Below are positions 35,647 through 44,463 of a stretch of DNA of 64,000 bases, piece by piece (position 1 is the first letter of the stretch; each line of letters opens with the position of its first letter). The stretch lies in contig NZ_JALKBG010000003.1 in the NCBI RefSeq assembly GCF_023016155.1, positions 496,001-560,000 on the forward strand, written 5' to 3'. Under the pieces are notes generated by a model. It was given only the letters and a program-made list of their open reading frames with translations. It did not search any database and was not told where the DNA came from. The position numbers and the translations under genes are program-made. Source of the stretch: Aliiroseovarius sp. F20344. GTDB taxonomy: Bacteria > Pseudomonadota > Alphaproteobacteria > Rhodobacterales > Rhodobacteraceae.

Positions 35647-36909
35647 ATGTCTGCGAAAACTCCGGTCTTTGCGACGCTGGGCTGTCGCCTAAACGCCTAT
35701 GAGACTGAGGCGATGAAACGTTTGGCTGAAGAAGCCGGCGTTGAAGGTGCTGTGGTGGTGAACACCTGCGCCGTGACGGCCGAGGCCGTGCGCAAAGCGC
35801 GTCAGGAAATCCGAAAGCTGCGCCGTGAAAACCCCGATGCAAAGGTGATCGTCACTGGCTGCGCTGCCCAGACCGAGCCCGAGACCTTCACCGCGATGGA
35901 CGAAGTCGATGCTGTCATCGGCAACCACGAGAAGATGTCACGCGAGACATGGGCAGGGCTTGCCCCCGACCTGATTGGCGAGACAGAGCGCGTGCAGGTC
36001 AATGACATCATGTCCGTGACTGAAACGGCCAGTCATCTGATCGATGGGTTCGGTACGCGGTCTCGTGCTTATGTGCAGGTCCAAAATGGCTGCGATCACC
36101 GCTGCACGTTCTGCATTATCCCTTACGGCCGTGGAAACTCGCGGTCCGTACCTGCAGGTGTCGTGGTCGATCAGATCAAGCGTCTTGTGGATCGCGGCTT
36201 CAACGAGGTCGTGCTGACCGGTGTTGACCTGACCAGTTGGGGCGCTGATTTGCCAGGCGAACCGCGTCTGGGCGATTTGGTCATGCGCATCCTTCGTCTG
36301 GTGCCTGACCTACCGCGCCTTCGTATCAGTTCGATCGATTCCATCGAAGCCGATGAGAATCTGATGCTGGCGATTGCCTCTGAGCCGCGCCTGATGCCTC
36401 ATCTACATCTGAGCCTTCAGCACGGGGATGACCTGATCCTGAAACGCATGGCGCGCCGCCATCTGCGCGATGATGCAATCGCGTTTTGTGAAGAAGCGCG
36501 CAAGCTGCGCCCCGGCATTACCTTCGGCGCAGACATTATCGCAGGCTTCCCCACCGAAACCGATGCGCATTTCGAAAACAGCCTGAAGCTGGTTGAAGAC
36601 TGCGACCTGACATGGTTGCACGTCTTCCCGTACTCAAAGCGCGAAGGCACTCCGGCGGCGAAGATCCCCAACAAAGTGAACGGCAACGTAATCAAAGAGC
36701 GTGCGGCGCGGTTGCGTGCAGCCGGCGATGCGCAGGTTCAACGTCATTTGTCGGTACATGTCGGGCGTGAACATCGGGTTCTGATGGAAAACCCAACAAT
36801 GGGACGCACCGAATTCTTCGCTGAAGTTGTCTTTGAGAAGCCGCAAGAAGAAGGCGCGCTGATCACGACCACACCAAGCCACATCGTGGACAAACAACTG
36901 ATTGTCTGA
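35647..36909 (+). CDS. mtaB: tRNA t6A37 methylthiotransferase MtaB
   Basis: The 420-residue radical-SAM methylthiotransferase turns t6A37 into ms2t6A37. The N-terminal UPF0004 domain holds cluster cysteines Cys13 (GCRLNAYE), Cys41 (NTCAVTAEA) and Cys72 (TGCAAQ). The radical-SAM cluster is CDHRCTFC (Cys149, 153, 156), followed by PYGRGNSRS and a short TRAM-like C-terminus. It consumes the product of the TsaB/C/D/E pathway, two members of which are in this window. It directly follows dapF. Confidence 0.95.
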   Translation: MSAKTPVFATLGCRLNAYETEAMKRLAEEAGVEGAVVVNTCAVTAEAVRKARQEIRKLRRENPDAKVIVTGCAAQTEPETFTAMDEVDAVIGNHEKMSRETWAGLAPDLIGETERVQVNDIMSVTETASHLIDGFGTRSRAYVQVQNGCDHRCTFCIIPYGRGNSRSVPAGVVVDQIKRLVDRGFNEVVLTGVDLTSWGADLPGEPRLGDLVMRILRLVPDLPRLRISSIDSIEADENLMLAIASEPRLMPHLHLSLQHGDDLILKRMARRHLRDDAIAFCEEARKLRPGITFGADIIAGFPTETDAHFENSLKLVEDCDLTWLHVFPYSKREGTPAAKIPNKVNGNVIKERAARLRAAGDAQVQRHLSVHVGREHRVLMENPTMGRTEFFAEVVFEKPQEEGALITTTPSHIVDKQLIV

Positions 36910-36943
36910 TCATCTTCCGGGCAGGACTGCCAGAGGATGACAC

Positions 36944-37555
36944 ATGCACCCCAACAAGATCTTTCGTGGCGCGGAGCAGGCCGCGAATATCAGTTTCGCG
37001 CAAACACGCGCATTCGGCACACTTTGCGTGACAGCGGATGAGGTTCTGTTGACTCACATCCCGTTTCTTCTGTCCGATGATGGCAAGATGGCCGAGTTCC
37101 ATTTGGTCCGCTCCAACCCGATCGCGCGGCTGAAACAGGTGTCCCAAGCCGTCATCGCCGTGACCGGTCCGGATGGCTATGTCTCGCCCGATTGGTACGG
37201 GGCGGACGATCAAGTGCCCACTTGGAACTATGTTGCCGTGCATTTGCGAGGGCGGTTGGTGCCGCTGGAACAGGACGCGCTGCATGACATTCTGGTCCGT
37301 CAGGCAGCGGCTTACGAGGCGCGAATCGAAGGCAAAGCCCCATGGACGTTCGATAAGATGTCACCTGAAGCGGTTACTAAAATGGAGCGCATGATTGTTC
37401 CCATGCGGCTAGAGGTCGAAACCATCGATGGCACCTGGAAACTGGGGCAGAACAAGGACGATCCGGTACGCGAGGCGGCGGCGGCGCAGATGCACACGGG
37501 CATTGGGCAAGAGCTTGCCGAAATCGCAAAACTGATGGGCGAACCACCTGCATAA
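36944..37555 (+). CDS. PaiB-type FMN-binding negative transcriptional regulator
   Basis: A 203-residue split-barrel flavin-binding protein of the PaiB family, recognised from the HIPFLL segment, AEFHLVRSNPIARL, the GYVSPDWYG motif and VPTWNYVAVHLRG. In Bacillus, PaiB acts with the acetyltransferase PaiA on sporulation and degradative-enzyme genes; in proteobacteria the role is unclear and may be enzymatic. There is no PaiA next to it here, although a GNAT gene lies elsewhere in the window. It is 34 bases downstream of mtaB. Confidence 0.9.
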   Translation: MHPNKIFRGAEQAANISFAQTRAFGTLCVTADEVLLTHIPFLLSDDGKMAEFHLVRSNPIARLKQVSQAVIAVTGPDGYVSPDWYGADDQVPTWNYVAVHLRGRLVPLEQDALHDILVRQAAAYEARIEGKAPWTFDKMSPEAVTKMERMIVPMRLEVETIDGTWKLGQNKDDPVREAAAAQMHTGIGQELAEIAKLMGEPPA

Positions 37556-37573
37556 GTGGACATAGTGCCCTTG

Positions 37574-37599
37574 CCTCCCTACATTTCTATGTAAGGAGG
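37574..37599 (+). promoter_or_regulatory. Hairpin enclosing the ribosome binding site of the next gene
   Basis: CCTCC-c-TACAT (37574-37584), loop TTCT, and ATGTA-a-GGAGG (37589-37599) form a stem of ten pairs with one C-A mismatch. GGAGG is the Shine-Dalgarno sequence five bases before the ATG at 37605, so the folded leader would hide it. The layout is like a translational switch or RNA thermometer; the same near-palindrome could instead be a DNA operator. Confidence 0.55.
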
Positions 37600-37604
37600 A
37601 TCTT

Positions 37605-37895
37605 ATGGCTTTACCGCTTGCCCCAATTGCTGTCGTTGCACTGCGCTATGGCGCTGTCGCACTAACCACCTATGCCATCGCGCGTTCTGTGGAGCGTGGA
37701 CGGCGGGATCAGCGTCACGAGGATGCCTTGGACGAAGCGCCCGAGGGGCTGACTGTGCGTCGTGAGAAAACCACAGAAAGCGAGCAAGTGAACGCCACCG
37801 CGCGGATGCGCCGGGTGATCCGCCTTGGGGAAAATGGACCGGGAATCGAAATAGATGCCGTCGGCCTGACCCGCATTCGATTCAAGAAAGTATAG
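37605..37895 (+). CDS. Small conserved hypothetical protein with N-terminal membrane segment
   Basis: The 96-residue product has one N-terminal hydrophobic stretch (about residues 5-26), a charged middle, and a C-terminal part with RMRRVIRLG and GIEIDAVGLTRIRFKK that looks like a small beta structure. I do not recognise a named family. It has the strongest ribosome binding site in this region, AAGGAGG, but this is enclosed in a hairpin. The gst gene follows two bases later, so the hairpin may influence both. Confidence 0.75.
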   Translation: MALPLAPIAVVALRYGAVALTTYAIARSVERGRRDQRHEDALDEAPEGLTVRREKTTESEQVNATARMRRVIRLGENGPGIEIDAVGLTRIRFKKV

Positions 37896-37897
37896 CG

Positions 37898-38500
37898 ATG
37901 CAGCTAATTTCATCCGTGACGTCCCCCTTCGCGCGCAAGGTGCGCGTGCTGTTGAAAGAGACCGGTCAGGAGGGCGACGTAGAGGAGATCCCGGCAGCCA
38001 CCCTGCCGACAGCCCCCAATCCGACGGTGACAGCGGCGAATCCCTTGTCGAAAATCCCGGCGCTGATCCGGCCCGATGGTCCGTCGCTGTATGACAGCCG
38101 GGTAATCACACGCTTTCTGGACGCCCGCAGCGGCGGGAAGCTTTATCCCGACAGCCAGATTTGGGATGTCCTGACGCTTGAGGCAACGGCGGATGCGATG
38201 ATGGATGCGGCCGTTCTGATGACCTACGAACTTCGCTTGCGCCCCGAAGGGATGCGGTTCGAGGACTGGATCGAAGGTCAGTGGGGCAAGATCGAAGGCG
38301 CGCTGGACGCGCTGAACACCCGCTGGATGAGCCACCTGTCCGGTCCTCTGGATATGGGTCAGATCGCTGTCGGCTGTGCGCTGGGCTATCTGGATTTCCG
38401 TCATGACGACCGTAGCTGGCGAAAGGGGCGTGATGCATTGGACGACTGGTTTGCCGTGTTTTGCGAGCGTGACAGCATGAAAGCGACAAAGCCGGTTTAG
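37898..38500 (+). CDS. Glutathione S-transferase family protein
   Basis: A 200-residue GST with the thioredoxin-like N-terminal domain (SSVTSPFARKVRVLL, NPLSKIPALI, and the DSRVITRFLD glutathione-binding segment) and an all-helical C-terminal domain. The substrate is unknown. It is two bases downstream of the small hypothetical gene. A second GST gene lies at 63204. Confidence 0.92.
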   Translation: MQLISSVTSPFARKVRVLLKETGQEGDVEEIPAATLPTAPNPTVTAANPLSKIPALIRPDGPSLYDSRVITRFLDARSGGKLYPDSQIWDVLTLEATADAMMDAAVLMTYELRLRPEGMRFEDWIEGQWGKIEGALDALNTRWMSHLSGPLDMGQIAVGCALGYLDFRHDDRSWRKGRDALDDWFAVFCERDSMKATKPV

Positions 38501-38811
38501 CGAGATCATAAACGCCCGATCCAACCCCAAACGACTCATGCGGCCAATTGTCATGTACCGTTTGATTAAAGTCATGGGTTTTGGCGCTAAGTTTGCGCGA
38601 AAACATCTCTGGCGTACCGGATGTTCGCGCCAACAATGCAGTTGCAGCATGTTTTCGAGGTATCAATCCCTTGAAAACCACCCCCTGCGCTCTAATGACT
38701 TCTGGACTGGGGGCGTTTCCTTAGATAAACAGCCGCGAAACGGACCGCTTTCGCCAGCGGTCTTCAGTCGTGTCGGTTGCCATATTGCAACCTAGCTAGG
38801 GAGATGCGCTC
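38501..38811. promoter_or_regulatory. Leader region of petABC with two hairpins
   Basis: A 311-base region without a convincing gene. It should carry the petABC promoter; TTGAAA near 38670 with TAATGA about 16 bases on is a weak candidate. Near petA there are a perfect hairpin GACCGCT-ttcgcc-AGCGGTC (38743-38762) and an 18-base near-palindrome GGTTGC-catatt-GCAACC (38775-38792), ending 20 bases before the start codon. Either may be a regulator site or an RNA structure. Confidence 0.5.
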
Positions 38812-39378
38812 GTGTCACACGCCGACGACCACGAAGGAACCCGCCGGGATTTCCTTTATTATGCGACCGGTGGCGCCGCAGCCGTAACGGCTGGTGCTGC
38901 TGTTTGGCCGCTCGTCAATCAAATGAACCCCTCTGCCGATGTTCGGGCGCTTAGCTCGATCCGCGTTGATATTGCTGACGTCGCAGTCGGCAGCCAGATC
39001 ACCGTGAAATGGCTGGGCAAGCCGGTGTTTATCCGCCGCCGTACTCAGGAAGAAATCGATGTTGCACGTGCTGACAACACCGCCGACAACCTGATCGACG
39101 CATATGCTCGAAACGACAACCGCTCGGCGGATCTGTCGGCGGACGACCAAAACCGTGCGATGGATGAAGCTGGCGAATGGCTGGTGATGATGGGTGTGTG
39201 TACGCACCTTGGCTGTGTGCCCCTGGGCGACGGCGCTGGTGAGTTCGGCGGCTGGTATTGCCCCTGCCACGGTTCGCACTACGACACCTCGGGCCGTATC
39301 CGCAAAGGTCCGGCACCTGAAAACCTGCCCGTTCCCGTCGCCGAGTTCGTCGACGAAACGACGATCAAACTGGGATAA
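38812..39378 (+). CDS. petA: Ubiquinol-cytochrome c reductase Rieske iron-sulfur subunit
   Basis: The 188-residue Rieske protein starts at GTG after GGGAG. Its N-terminus has the Tat-type motif [12 protein letters not shown], used to insert the folded cluster-bearing protein as a signal anchor. The 2Fe-2S cluster ligands are in CTHLGC (Cys130, His132) and CPCHGSHYD (Cys150, His153), with Cys135 and Cys152 forming the stabilising disulfide. It transfers the first electron from ubiquinol to cytochrome c1. First gene of petABC. Confidence 0.98.
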   Translation: MSHADDHEGTRRDFLYYATGGAAAVTAGAAVWPLVNQMNPSADVRALSSIRVDIADVAVGSQITVKWLGKPVFIRRRTQEEIDVARADNTADNLIDAYARNDNRSADLSADDQNRAMDEAGEWLVMMGVCTHLGCVPLGDGAGEFGGWYCPCHGSHYDTSGRIRKGPAPENLPVPVAEFVDETTIKLG

Positions 39379-39389
39379 GGGAGGCTTAC

Positions 39390-40703
39390 ATGTCTGGAAT
39401 TCCTCACGATCACTACGAGCCCAAGTCGGGCTTTGAAAAGTGGCTGGACGAGCGTCTGCCTATCGTCGGCCTTGCTTATGGCACGCTGATGATCCCCACC
39501 CCGAAAAACCTGAACTGGTGGTGGATCTGGGGCATCGTACTTGCCTTCTGCCTGGTGATGCAGATTGTCACCGGCATTATTCTGGTAATGCACTACACTC
39601 CGCATGTTGATCTTGCGTTTGCCTCGGTCGAACACATCATGCGCAACGTGAACGGCGGTCACATGATCCGCTATATTCACATGAACGGCGCATCGCTGTT
39701 CTTCCTGGCGGTGTATATCCACATCTTCCGTGGCCTGTTCTACGGTTCGTATAAGGCACCCCGCGAAATCACGTGGATCGTCGGTATGATCATCTATCTT
39801 TTGATGATGGCAACCGGCTTCATGGGTTACGTTCTGCCTTGGGGTCAGATGTCCTTCTGGGGTGCTACGGTTATCACCGGCCTCTTTGGTGCGATCCCGT
39901 TCATCGGCGAACCGCTGCAGACCTTCCTTCTGGGCGGACCTGCTGTGGACAACGCCACGCTGAACCGCTTCTTCTCGCTGCACTATCTGCTGCCCTTCGT
40001 GATCGCCGCGCTTGTCGCCGTTCACATTTGGGCCTTCCACACCACGGGCAACAACAACCCAACCGGTGTTGAAGTACGTCGTGGTTCGAAAGAAGAAGCT
40101 AAGAAAGACACCCTGCCGTTCTGGCCTTACTTCGTGATCAAAGATCTGTTCGCGCTGGGCCTGATCCTGATCGGTTTCTTCGCAATCGTCGGCTTCATGC
40201 CGAACTACCTGGGTCACCCCGACAACTATATCGAGGCAAACGCTCTGGCGACGCCCGCACACATCGTTCCGGAATGGTACTTCCTGCCGTTCTACGCGAT
40301 CCTGCGTGCTTTCACCGCGGACGTTTGGGTTGTGCAGCTGGTTAGCTTCCTGACCGGTGGCATCATCGACGCGAAGTTCTTCGGCGTGCTGGCCATGTTC
40401 GGCGCCATCATCGTGATGGCTCTGGCACCTTGGCTGGACACCTCGTCGGTCCGTTCGGGTCAATATCGCCCTGCCTTCAAATGGTGGTACCGCCTGCTGC
40501 TGATCGACTTCGTCGTTCTGATGTGGGTTGGCGCTCGTGACACGAACTTCCCGCATGACTGGATTTCGTTGATCGGGTCGACCTACTGGTTCGCCTACTT
40601 CCTGGTTATCCTGCCGCTACTGGGTCTGTTCGAGAAACCGAGCACGCCTCCGGCAACGATCGAGGAAGACTTCAACGCCCACTATCCCGGCGCAGCCGAG
40701 TGA
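39390..40703 (+). CDS. petB: Cytochrome b of the bc1 complex
   Basis: A 437-residue integral membrane protein with eight transmembrane helices. Heme-ligand histidines lie in [20 protein letters not shown]-type and [18 protein letters not shown] segments, and the quinol-oxidation-site motif PEWYF is seen in [13 protein letters not shown]. It holds hemes bL and bH and both quinone sites. It lies 11 bases after petA and its stop overlaps a GTG that could start petC. Confidence 0.98.
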   Translation: MSGIPHDHYEPKSGFEKWLDERLPIVGLAYGTLMIPTPKNLNWWWIWGIVLAFCLVMQIVTGIILVMHYTPHVDLAFASVEHIMRNVNGGHMIRYIHMNGASLFFLAVYIHIFRGLFYGSYKAPREITWIVGMIIYLLMMATGFMGYVLPWGQMSFWGATVITGLFGAIPFIGEPLQTFLLGGPAVDNATLNRFFSLHYLLPFVIAALVAVHIWAFHTTGNNNPTGVEVRRGSKEEAKKDTLPFWPYFVIKDLFALGLILIGFFAIVGFMPNYLGHPDNYIEANALATPAHIVPEWYFLPFYAILRAFTADVWVVQLVSFLTGGIIDAKFFGVLAMFGAIIVMALAPWLDTSSVRSGQYRPAFKWWYRLLLIDFVVLMWVGARDTNFPHDWISLIGSTYWFAYFLVILPLLGLFEKPSTPPATIEEDFNAHYPGAAE

Positions 40704-40717
40704 GAGGATTGAGAACA

Positions 40718-41515
40718 ATGATCAAACAACTCACAGCATCCGCGATCGTCGCTCTGGGTCTTGCCACTGGCGCGGCTCAGGCAGCTGGCGCAGGCGGCGA
40801 AGTCCATGACACAGCCTTCTCGTTCGAAGGTCCGTTCGGCAAGTATGACAAGGAACAACTGCGTCGTGGTCTGAAAGTGTACACCGAGGTCTGTGCGGCC
40901 TGTCACGGTCTGCGCTATGTGCCGCTGCGTACCCTGTCGGACAAAGGTGGCCCCGAGTACACCGAGGACGAAGTGCGCGCCTATGCAGCCGAAAACTTCA
41001 CCATCTACGATCCGGAACTGGATGACGACCGCGCCCGCGTGCCGGCCGACTTCTTCCCGACCGTATCGGGTGAAGGCATGGGTCCCGACCTGTCCTTGAT
41101 GGCGAAAGCCCGCGCTGGCTTCCACGGTCCTGCTGGCACCGGCATCAACCAGCTGGTCAAAGGCATGGGTGGCGCCGAGTACATCGCCTCGTTCCTGACG
41201 GCCTTTAACGGCAAGGAACAGGAAGTCGCTGGCCAGTACCTGAACGGAAACGACGTGTTCCCGGGTGGCTGGACATCGATGCCTCCGCAGTTGGAAGATG
41301 GCTCGGTCGAATTTGACGACGGCCACAACAACTCGGCCCACCACTTGGCCGAGGACGTTGCAGCGTTTCTGATGTGGACAGCTGAGCCCAAGATGATGGC
41401 CCGCAAACAAGCTGGCTTTATCTCGGTCCTGATGCTGGTCCTGCTGACCTCGCTTCTGTACCTGACGAACAAGAAGCTCTGGGCCCCGCACAAGGGCAAA
41501 AAATTTGACGCATAA
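40718..41515 (+). CDS. petC: Cytochrome c1 of the bc1 complex
   Basis: I start at MIKQLTASA, 11 bases after an AGAGGA site; a GTG at 40700 overlapping the petB stop is the alternative. The 265-residue protein has a Sec signal (cleavage near AQAAG), the heme motif CAACH (Cys59, Cys62, His63), a periplasmic domain, and a C-terminal anchor helix (around [17 protein letters not shown]). It receives electrons from the Rieske protein and reduces cytochrome c. A bidirectional terminator follows. Confidence 0.97.
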   Translation: MIKQLTASAIVALGLATGAAQAAGAGGEVHDTAFSFEGPFGKYDKEQLRRGLKVYTEVCAACHGLRYVPLRTLSDKGGPEYTEDEVRAYAAENFTIYDPELDDDRARVPADFFPTVSGEGMGPDLSLMAKARAGFHGPAGTGINQLVKGMGGAEYIASFLTAFNGKEQEVAGQYLNGNDVFPGGWTSMPPQLEDGSVEFDDGHNNSAHHLAEDVAAFLMWTAEPKMMARKQAGFISVLMLVLLTSLLYLTNKKLWAPHKGKKFDA

Positions 41516-41538
41516 GCGTTGGGTTTCGAGGAAATAGA

Positions 41539-41566
41539 AAAGGGCGCCGCAAGGCGCCCTTTTTCA
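41539..41566. terminator. Bidirectional intrinsic terminator after petABC
   Basis: Ten-base perfect stem AAAGGGCGCC / GGCGCCCTTT (41539-41548 and 41553-41562) with tetraloop GCAA and T-runs on both strands. It separates petABC from the convergent SRPBCC gene. Confidence 0.92.
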
Positions 41567-41601
41567 ATGATCGGTACCGTTTTTTCCAATGTATTGTTGA
41601 A

Positions 41602-42072
41602 CTAGTTTTTCAAACGTGCCTCAATTTCAGTAAGGCCTGTCTCGTAGAATTCGGCTACTGCCTTCTCCATCTCGGGATCTTGCGAAGAGAATCGACCAGA
41701 CCATGTGACGGTCGATTTCGCTCCCATAGTTATCGACACCGTTGCGGTGTATTTCTCCAGTGGTAGCGGAGAGCTGACGGTTTTGTAGGTGTACGAGAGC
41801 CCCGGTTCAACAGCGATGCGTTTTTCGACGAATTCCGCACCATCTGCGAGTACTAGGATGCGATGTAACGAGCCATCTATGACTTTTAGGGTGCAACTGT
41901 TCACCAAAGGGTGCCAGTCGTCTACGTCGCAAAAATCTCCAACGACATTCCAAGCTTCTTCTGGTGAAGACGCAAACTGAATTGCACGTTCAACAGTAAA
42001 ATCGGCAGCAAGTGAACCTGATGCTGTAACGCTAATGATTCCAGCGAGCGCACATTCCTTTAAGTGTAACAT
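41602..42072 (-). CDS. Secreted SRPBCC family protein
   Basis: The 156-residue precursor starts at MLHLKECAL after GGGGCG and has a signal peptide ending near SLAADF. The mature part is one START/Bet v1-like (SRPBCC) domain: FASSPEEAWNVVGDFCDVDDWHP is the classical opening, and a long C-terminal helix closes the cavity. Such domains bind hydrophobic ligands; an exported version is less usual. The gene and its upstream region are visibly more AT-rich than petABC and thiBPQ on either side, which may mark horizontal acquisition. Confidence 0.82.
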   Translation of the reverse strand: MLHLKECALAGIISVTASGSLAADFTVERAIQFASSPEEAWNVVGDFCDVDDWHPLVNSCTLKVIDGSLHRILVLADGAEFVEKRIAVEPGLSYTYKTVSSPLPLEKYTATVSITMGAKSTVTWSGRFSSQDPEMEKAVAEFYETGLTEIEARLKN

Positions 42073-42209
42073 CGATCGCCCCTTTTTTGAAAAAGTACAA
42101 ACAACCAAAGACAACTCTAACATGTATTCGCCGCTCGTCAAAATGACCGGATGTTACCTGCACGGTAAAGCGCTTGACTCGGCGCCTTGGCAACCCAATC
42201 GCTAAAGGA

Positions 42210-42920
42210 TCAGAGTTGCCCTTCCCCGCTAGCCCCCAAATACTCCCGCATCACCTCAGGCGGATTCGCAAACATCTCATCCGTCGCAACGGGCGCATGC
42301 GCTGCCCCATCCGCCACCAGAACCACCTGATCGCACAGCACGCGGGCGTCCTCAGGGTCGTGGCTGACCATCAGAAGGGTCGCACCTGTCTCGTCCAGCA
42401 GCGTGTGGACCAGCTCCAGCATTTCCGCTTTCAGCGCGGGGCCGAGTGCGCCAAAGGGTTCGTCTAGCAGCAGCACTGGGCGGTCACGCAGCAGCACGCG
42501 GGCAAGGGCAACGCGGGCGATCTGGCCGCCGGACAGCTGTGCGGGTTTGCGGTCTCCCATACCCTCCAGCCCTACGTGGGTCAGGGCTTGGGCGACGCGG
42601 GTGTGATCGTCAGTGGACAGGCGCAGGTTCGGGCGCAGACCCAGCCCCACGTTTTGCGCGACGGTTAGATGGGGAAACAGGTTGTTGTCCTGAAACACCA
42701 TGCTGATTGGACGCGCGGCGGGGTCTTTGGGCATTGGCTTTGCATCCCAGTGGATCTGCCCCGCATCCAACGGCTGGAACCCGGCAATCGCCGCCAACAG
42801 GGTGGACTTCCCCGCGCCAGAGGGGCCAAGCACCGCAACGCGCGCTCCGGGTGTGATCGTAAAGTCCCCCGCAAGGCTGAAATCACCCAGCGCGATGCGC
42901 ATGTTGTCAACGGTCAGCAT
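42210..42920 (-). CDS. thiQ: Thiamine ABC transporter ATP-binding protein
   Basis: A 236-residue ABC ATPase with Walker A GPSGAGKST (32-40), signature LSGGQIARVALARVL, Walker B PVLLLDEPFGALG and the switch histidine in MVSHDPEDA. It powers import of thiamine, TPP or related compounds with ThiP and ThiB. It overlaps thiP by 14 bases. Last gene of the TPP-riboswitch-controlled thiBPQ operon. Confidence 0.93.
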   Translation of the reverse strand: MLTVDNMRIALGDFSLAGDFTITPGARVAVLGPSGAGKSTLLAAIAGFQPLDAGQIHWDAKPMPKDPAARPISMVFQDNNLFPHLTVAQNVGLGLRPNLRLSTDDHTRVAQALTHVGLEGMGDRKPAQLSGGQIARVALARVLLRDRPVLLLDEPFGALGPALKAEMLELVHTLLDETGATLLMVSHDPEDARVLCDQVVLVADGAAHAPVATDEMFANPPEVMREYLGASGEGQL

Positions 42921-44463
42921 CTACGCGACCTCCCTTATCGAAGACCCAAAACAGCGCCAGAGACAGGGCCAGAAGCAGAAGGGCGGCGGCGGCGGCGTCC
43001 TCCATTCGGTAGGCCGTCATCAGGCGGTAAAGCTGTAGGGGCAAAGTCGCATTTGATCCATCTGCAAACATGGCGATGACACCAAGGTCGCCCATCGAAA
43101 GGGCTGCGGCCAGCCCCAGTGCAAATCCCATCGGGCGGCGCAGGCGCGGCAGCCACAGGTGACGCAGCCGTGCCATGCCAGTCATCCCTAACCCATCCGC
43201 AAGCTTGCCATAGTCCCTCTCGATCGCAGTCAGGGCGGGCACCAGCGCGCGCAGGGTAAACGGCAGGCTCATGGCCGCGTTCACCACGGCGGTGATCGGC
43301 AACGCAAGGTCCGACGGTTTTACGAAAGGAAACACGATGATGAACAGCCCGGTGCCGATCACCAGAGGCGAAGCGGCGATGGTGAGATACCCGATGCCCT
43401 CGACCAACCGCGACGTACTGCGCACCGCGAAAGCCGCAATCGGCAGGGAGAGCATCAACGTCACAGCGGCCGAGAGCAGCGCGACCATGACGGAACGGGC
43501 CGCGGCGGAGAAGACCTCGGCCGGGAGGGTCAGTAGACGAGGCAACCCGTCCAGCACAACCATGGTCAGGGGCAGGATCAGGAAAAGGCTCGCCAGAAGG
43601 ATTGCGGTGACGTCTTGCACGCGCAAAAGGCGGGTGTCGTCCCAGCGGGTCACGGCGCGGTCCAGCCCCGTGCCCATGTCGCCGGGGATCGCCACACGAA
43701 GGGCCAGAAGGGCTGCGGTGGCGCCAAGGGTGAACTGCACAAGTGCCAAAAGGGCCGCGCGGCCAAGGTCGAAGTCGAAGCGGAAGGCTTCATAGATGGC
43801 GAGTTCCACGGTGGTGGCTTTGGGGCCGCCGCCAAGGGCAAGAGCGACGGCGAAAGACGTCAGGCAGATCAGGAAGATGACAAGGAACGCGCCCGGCACG
43901 ACCTCGCGCAGCATGGGGCGTTCCAGCGTGCGGGCGATGTCGGACGGGCCCATGCCGAGCGACGCGGCTAGGCGGAAGCGTTCGGACGGGATGGCCAGCC
44001 AGCCTTGCAGGATCAGGCGGGTGGCCAGCGGCAGGTTAAAGAACACATGGGCGAGGATGACGCCGTGGTAGCCGTAGACCGAGATCGGTTCGATCCCGAA
44101 CACGCCCAACGCCTGCGAGATCAGCCCGGTGCGGCCAAAGACGGCGATCAGGCCCAGAATGGCGACGATGACTGGCAGGATAAACGGTGCACCCAGAAGG
44201 GTGATTAGCACAGAACGACCCGGAAAGCTGCGCCGCGCCAGTGCGCGCGCGACGGGGATCGCCAGAAGGATGCTGAGCGTGGCGGACGCAGCGGCCTGCC
44301 ATAGCGTGAAGCGAATGGCGGCCCAATCGGCTGGGCCAAGCCTGCCCGCACCCTCGGCCCGCATCGCAACTGCGATCAGCGTGCCAAGGGTCAGGCAGAC
44401 CACCACCCCAAGCGCCACGGCGCCAAGGATGGTGCGGTTTATTTGGACGCGGCGGCGAGCCAT
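42907..44463 (-). CDS. thiP: Thiamine/TPP ABC transporter permease
   Basis: The 518-residue permease has about twelve transmembrane helices in two similar halves, each with an EAA-type loop (for example LAASLGMGPSDIARTLERP and LADGLGMTGMARLRHLWLP). The double-length fused permease is typical of ThiP. It overlaps thiB by 25 bases upstream and thiQ by 14 downstream. Confidence 0.93.
   Translation of the reverse strand: MARRRVQINRTILGAVALGVVVCLTLGTLIAVAMRAEGAGRLGPADWAAIRFTLWQAAASATLSILLAIPVARALARRSFPGRSVLITLLGAPFILPVIVAILGLIAVFGRTGLISQALGVFGIEPISVYGYHGVILAHVFFNLPLATRLILQGWLAIPSERFRLAASLGMGPSDIARTLERPMLREVVPGAFLVIFLICLTSFAVALALGGGPKATTVELAIYEAFRFDFDLGRAALLALVQFTLGATAALLALRVAIPGDMGTGLDRAVTRWDDTRLLRVQDVTAILLASLFLILPLTMVVLDGLPRLLTLPAEVFSAAARSVMVALLSAAVTLMLSLPIAAFAVRSTSRLVEGIGYLTIAASPLVIGTGLFIIVFPFVKPSDLALPITAVVNAAMSLPFTLRALVPALTAIERDYGKLADGLGMTGMARLRHLWLPRLRRPMGFALGLAAALSMGDLGVIAMFADGSNATLPLQLYRLMTAYRMEDAAAAALLLLALSLALFWVFDKGGRVDADR

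Noticed and set aside
38538-38795. An 85-codon plus-strand frame in the petA leader
   Set aside because: Composition is rich in Cys, Arg and Trp with no ribosome binding site; the region is better explained as promoter and leader.
39279-40556. A 425-codon minus-strand frame antisense to petB
   Set aside because: petB is certain; the antisense translation is low-complexity and charged and looks like a codon-bias artefact.
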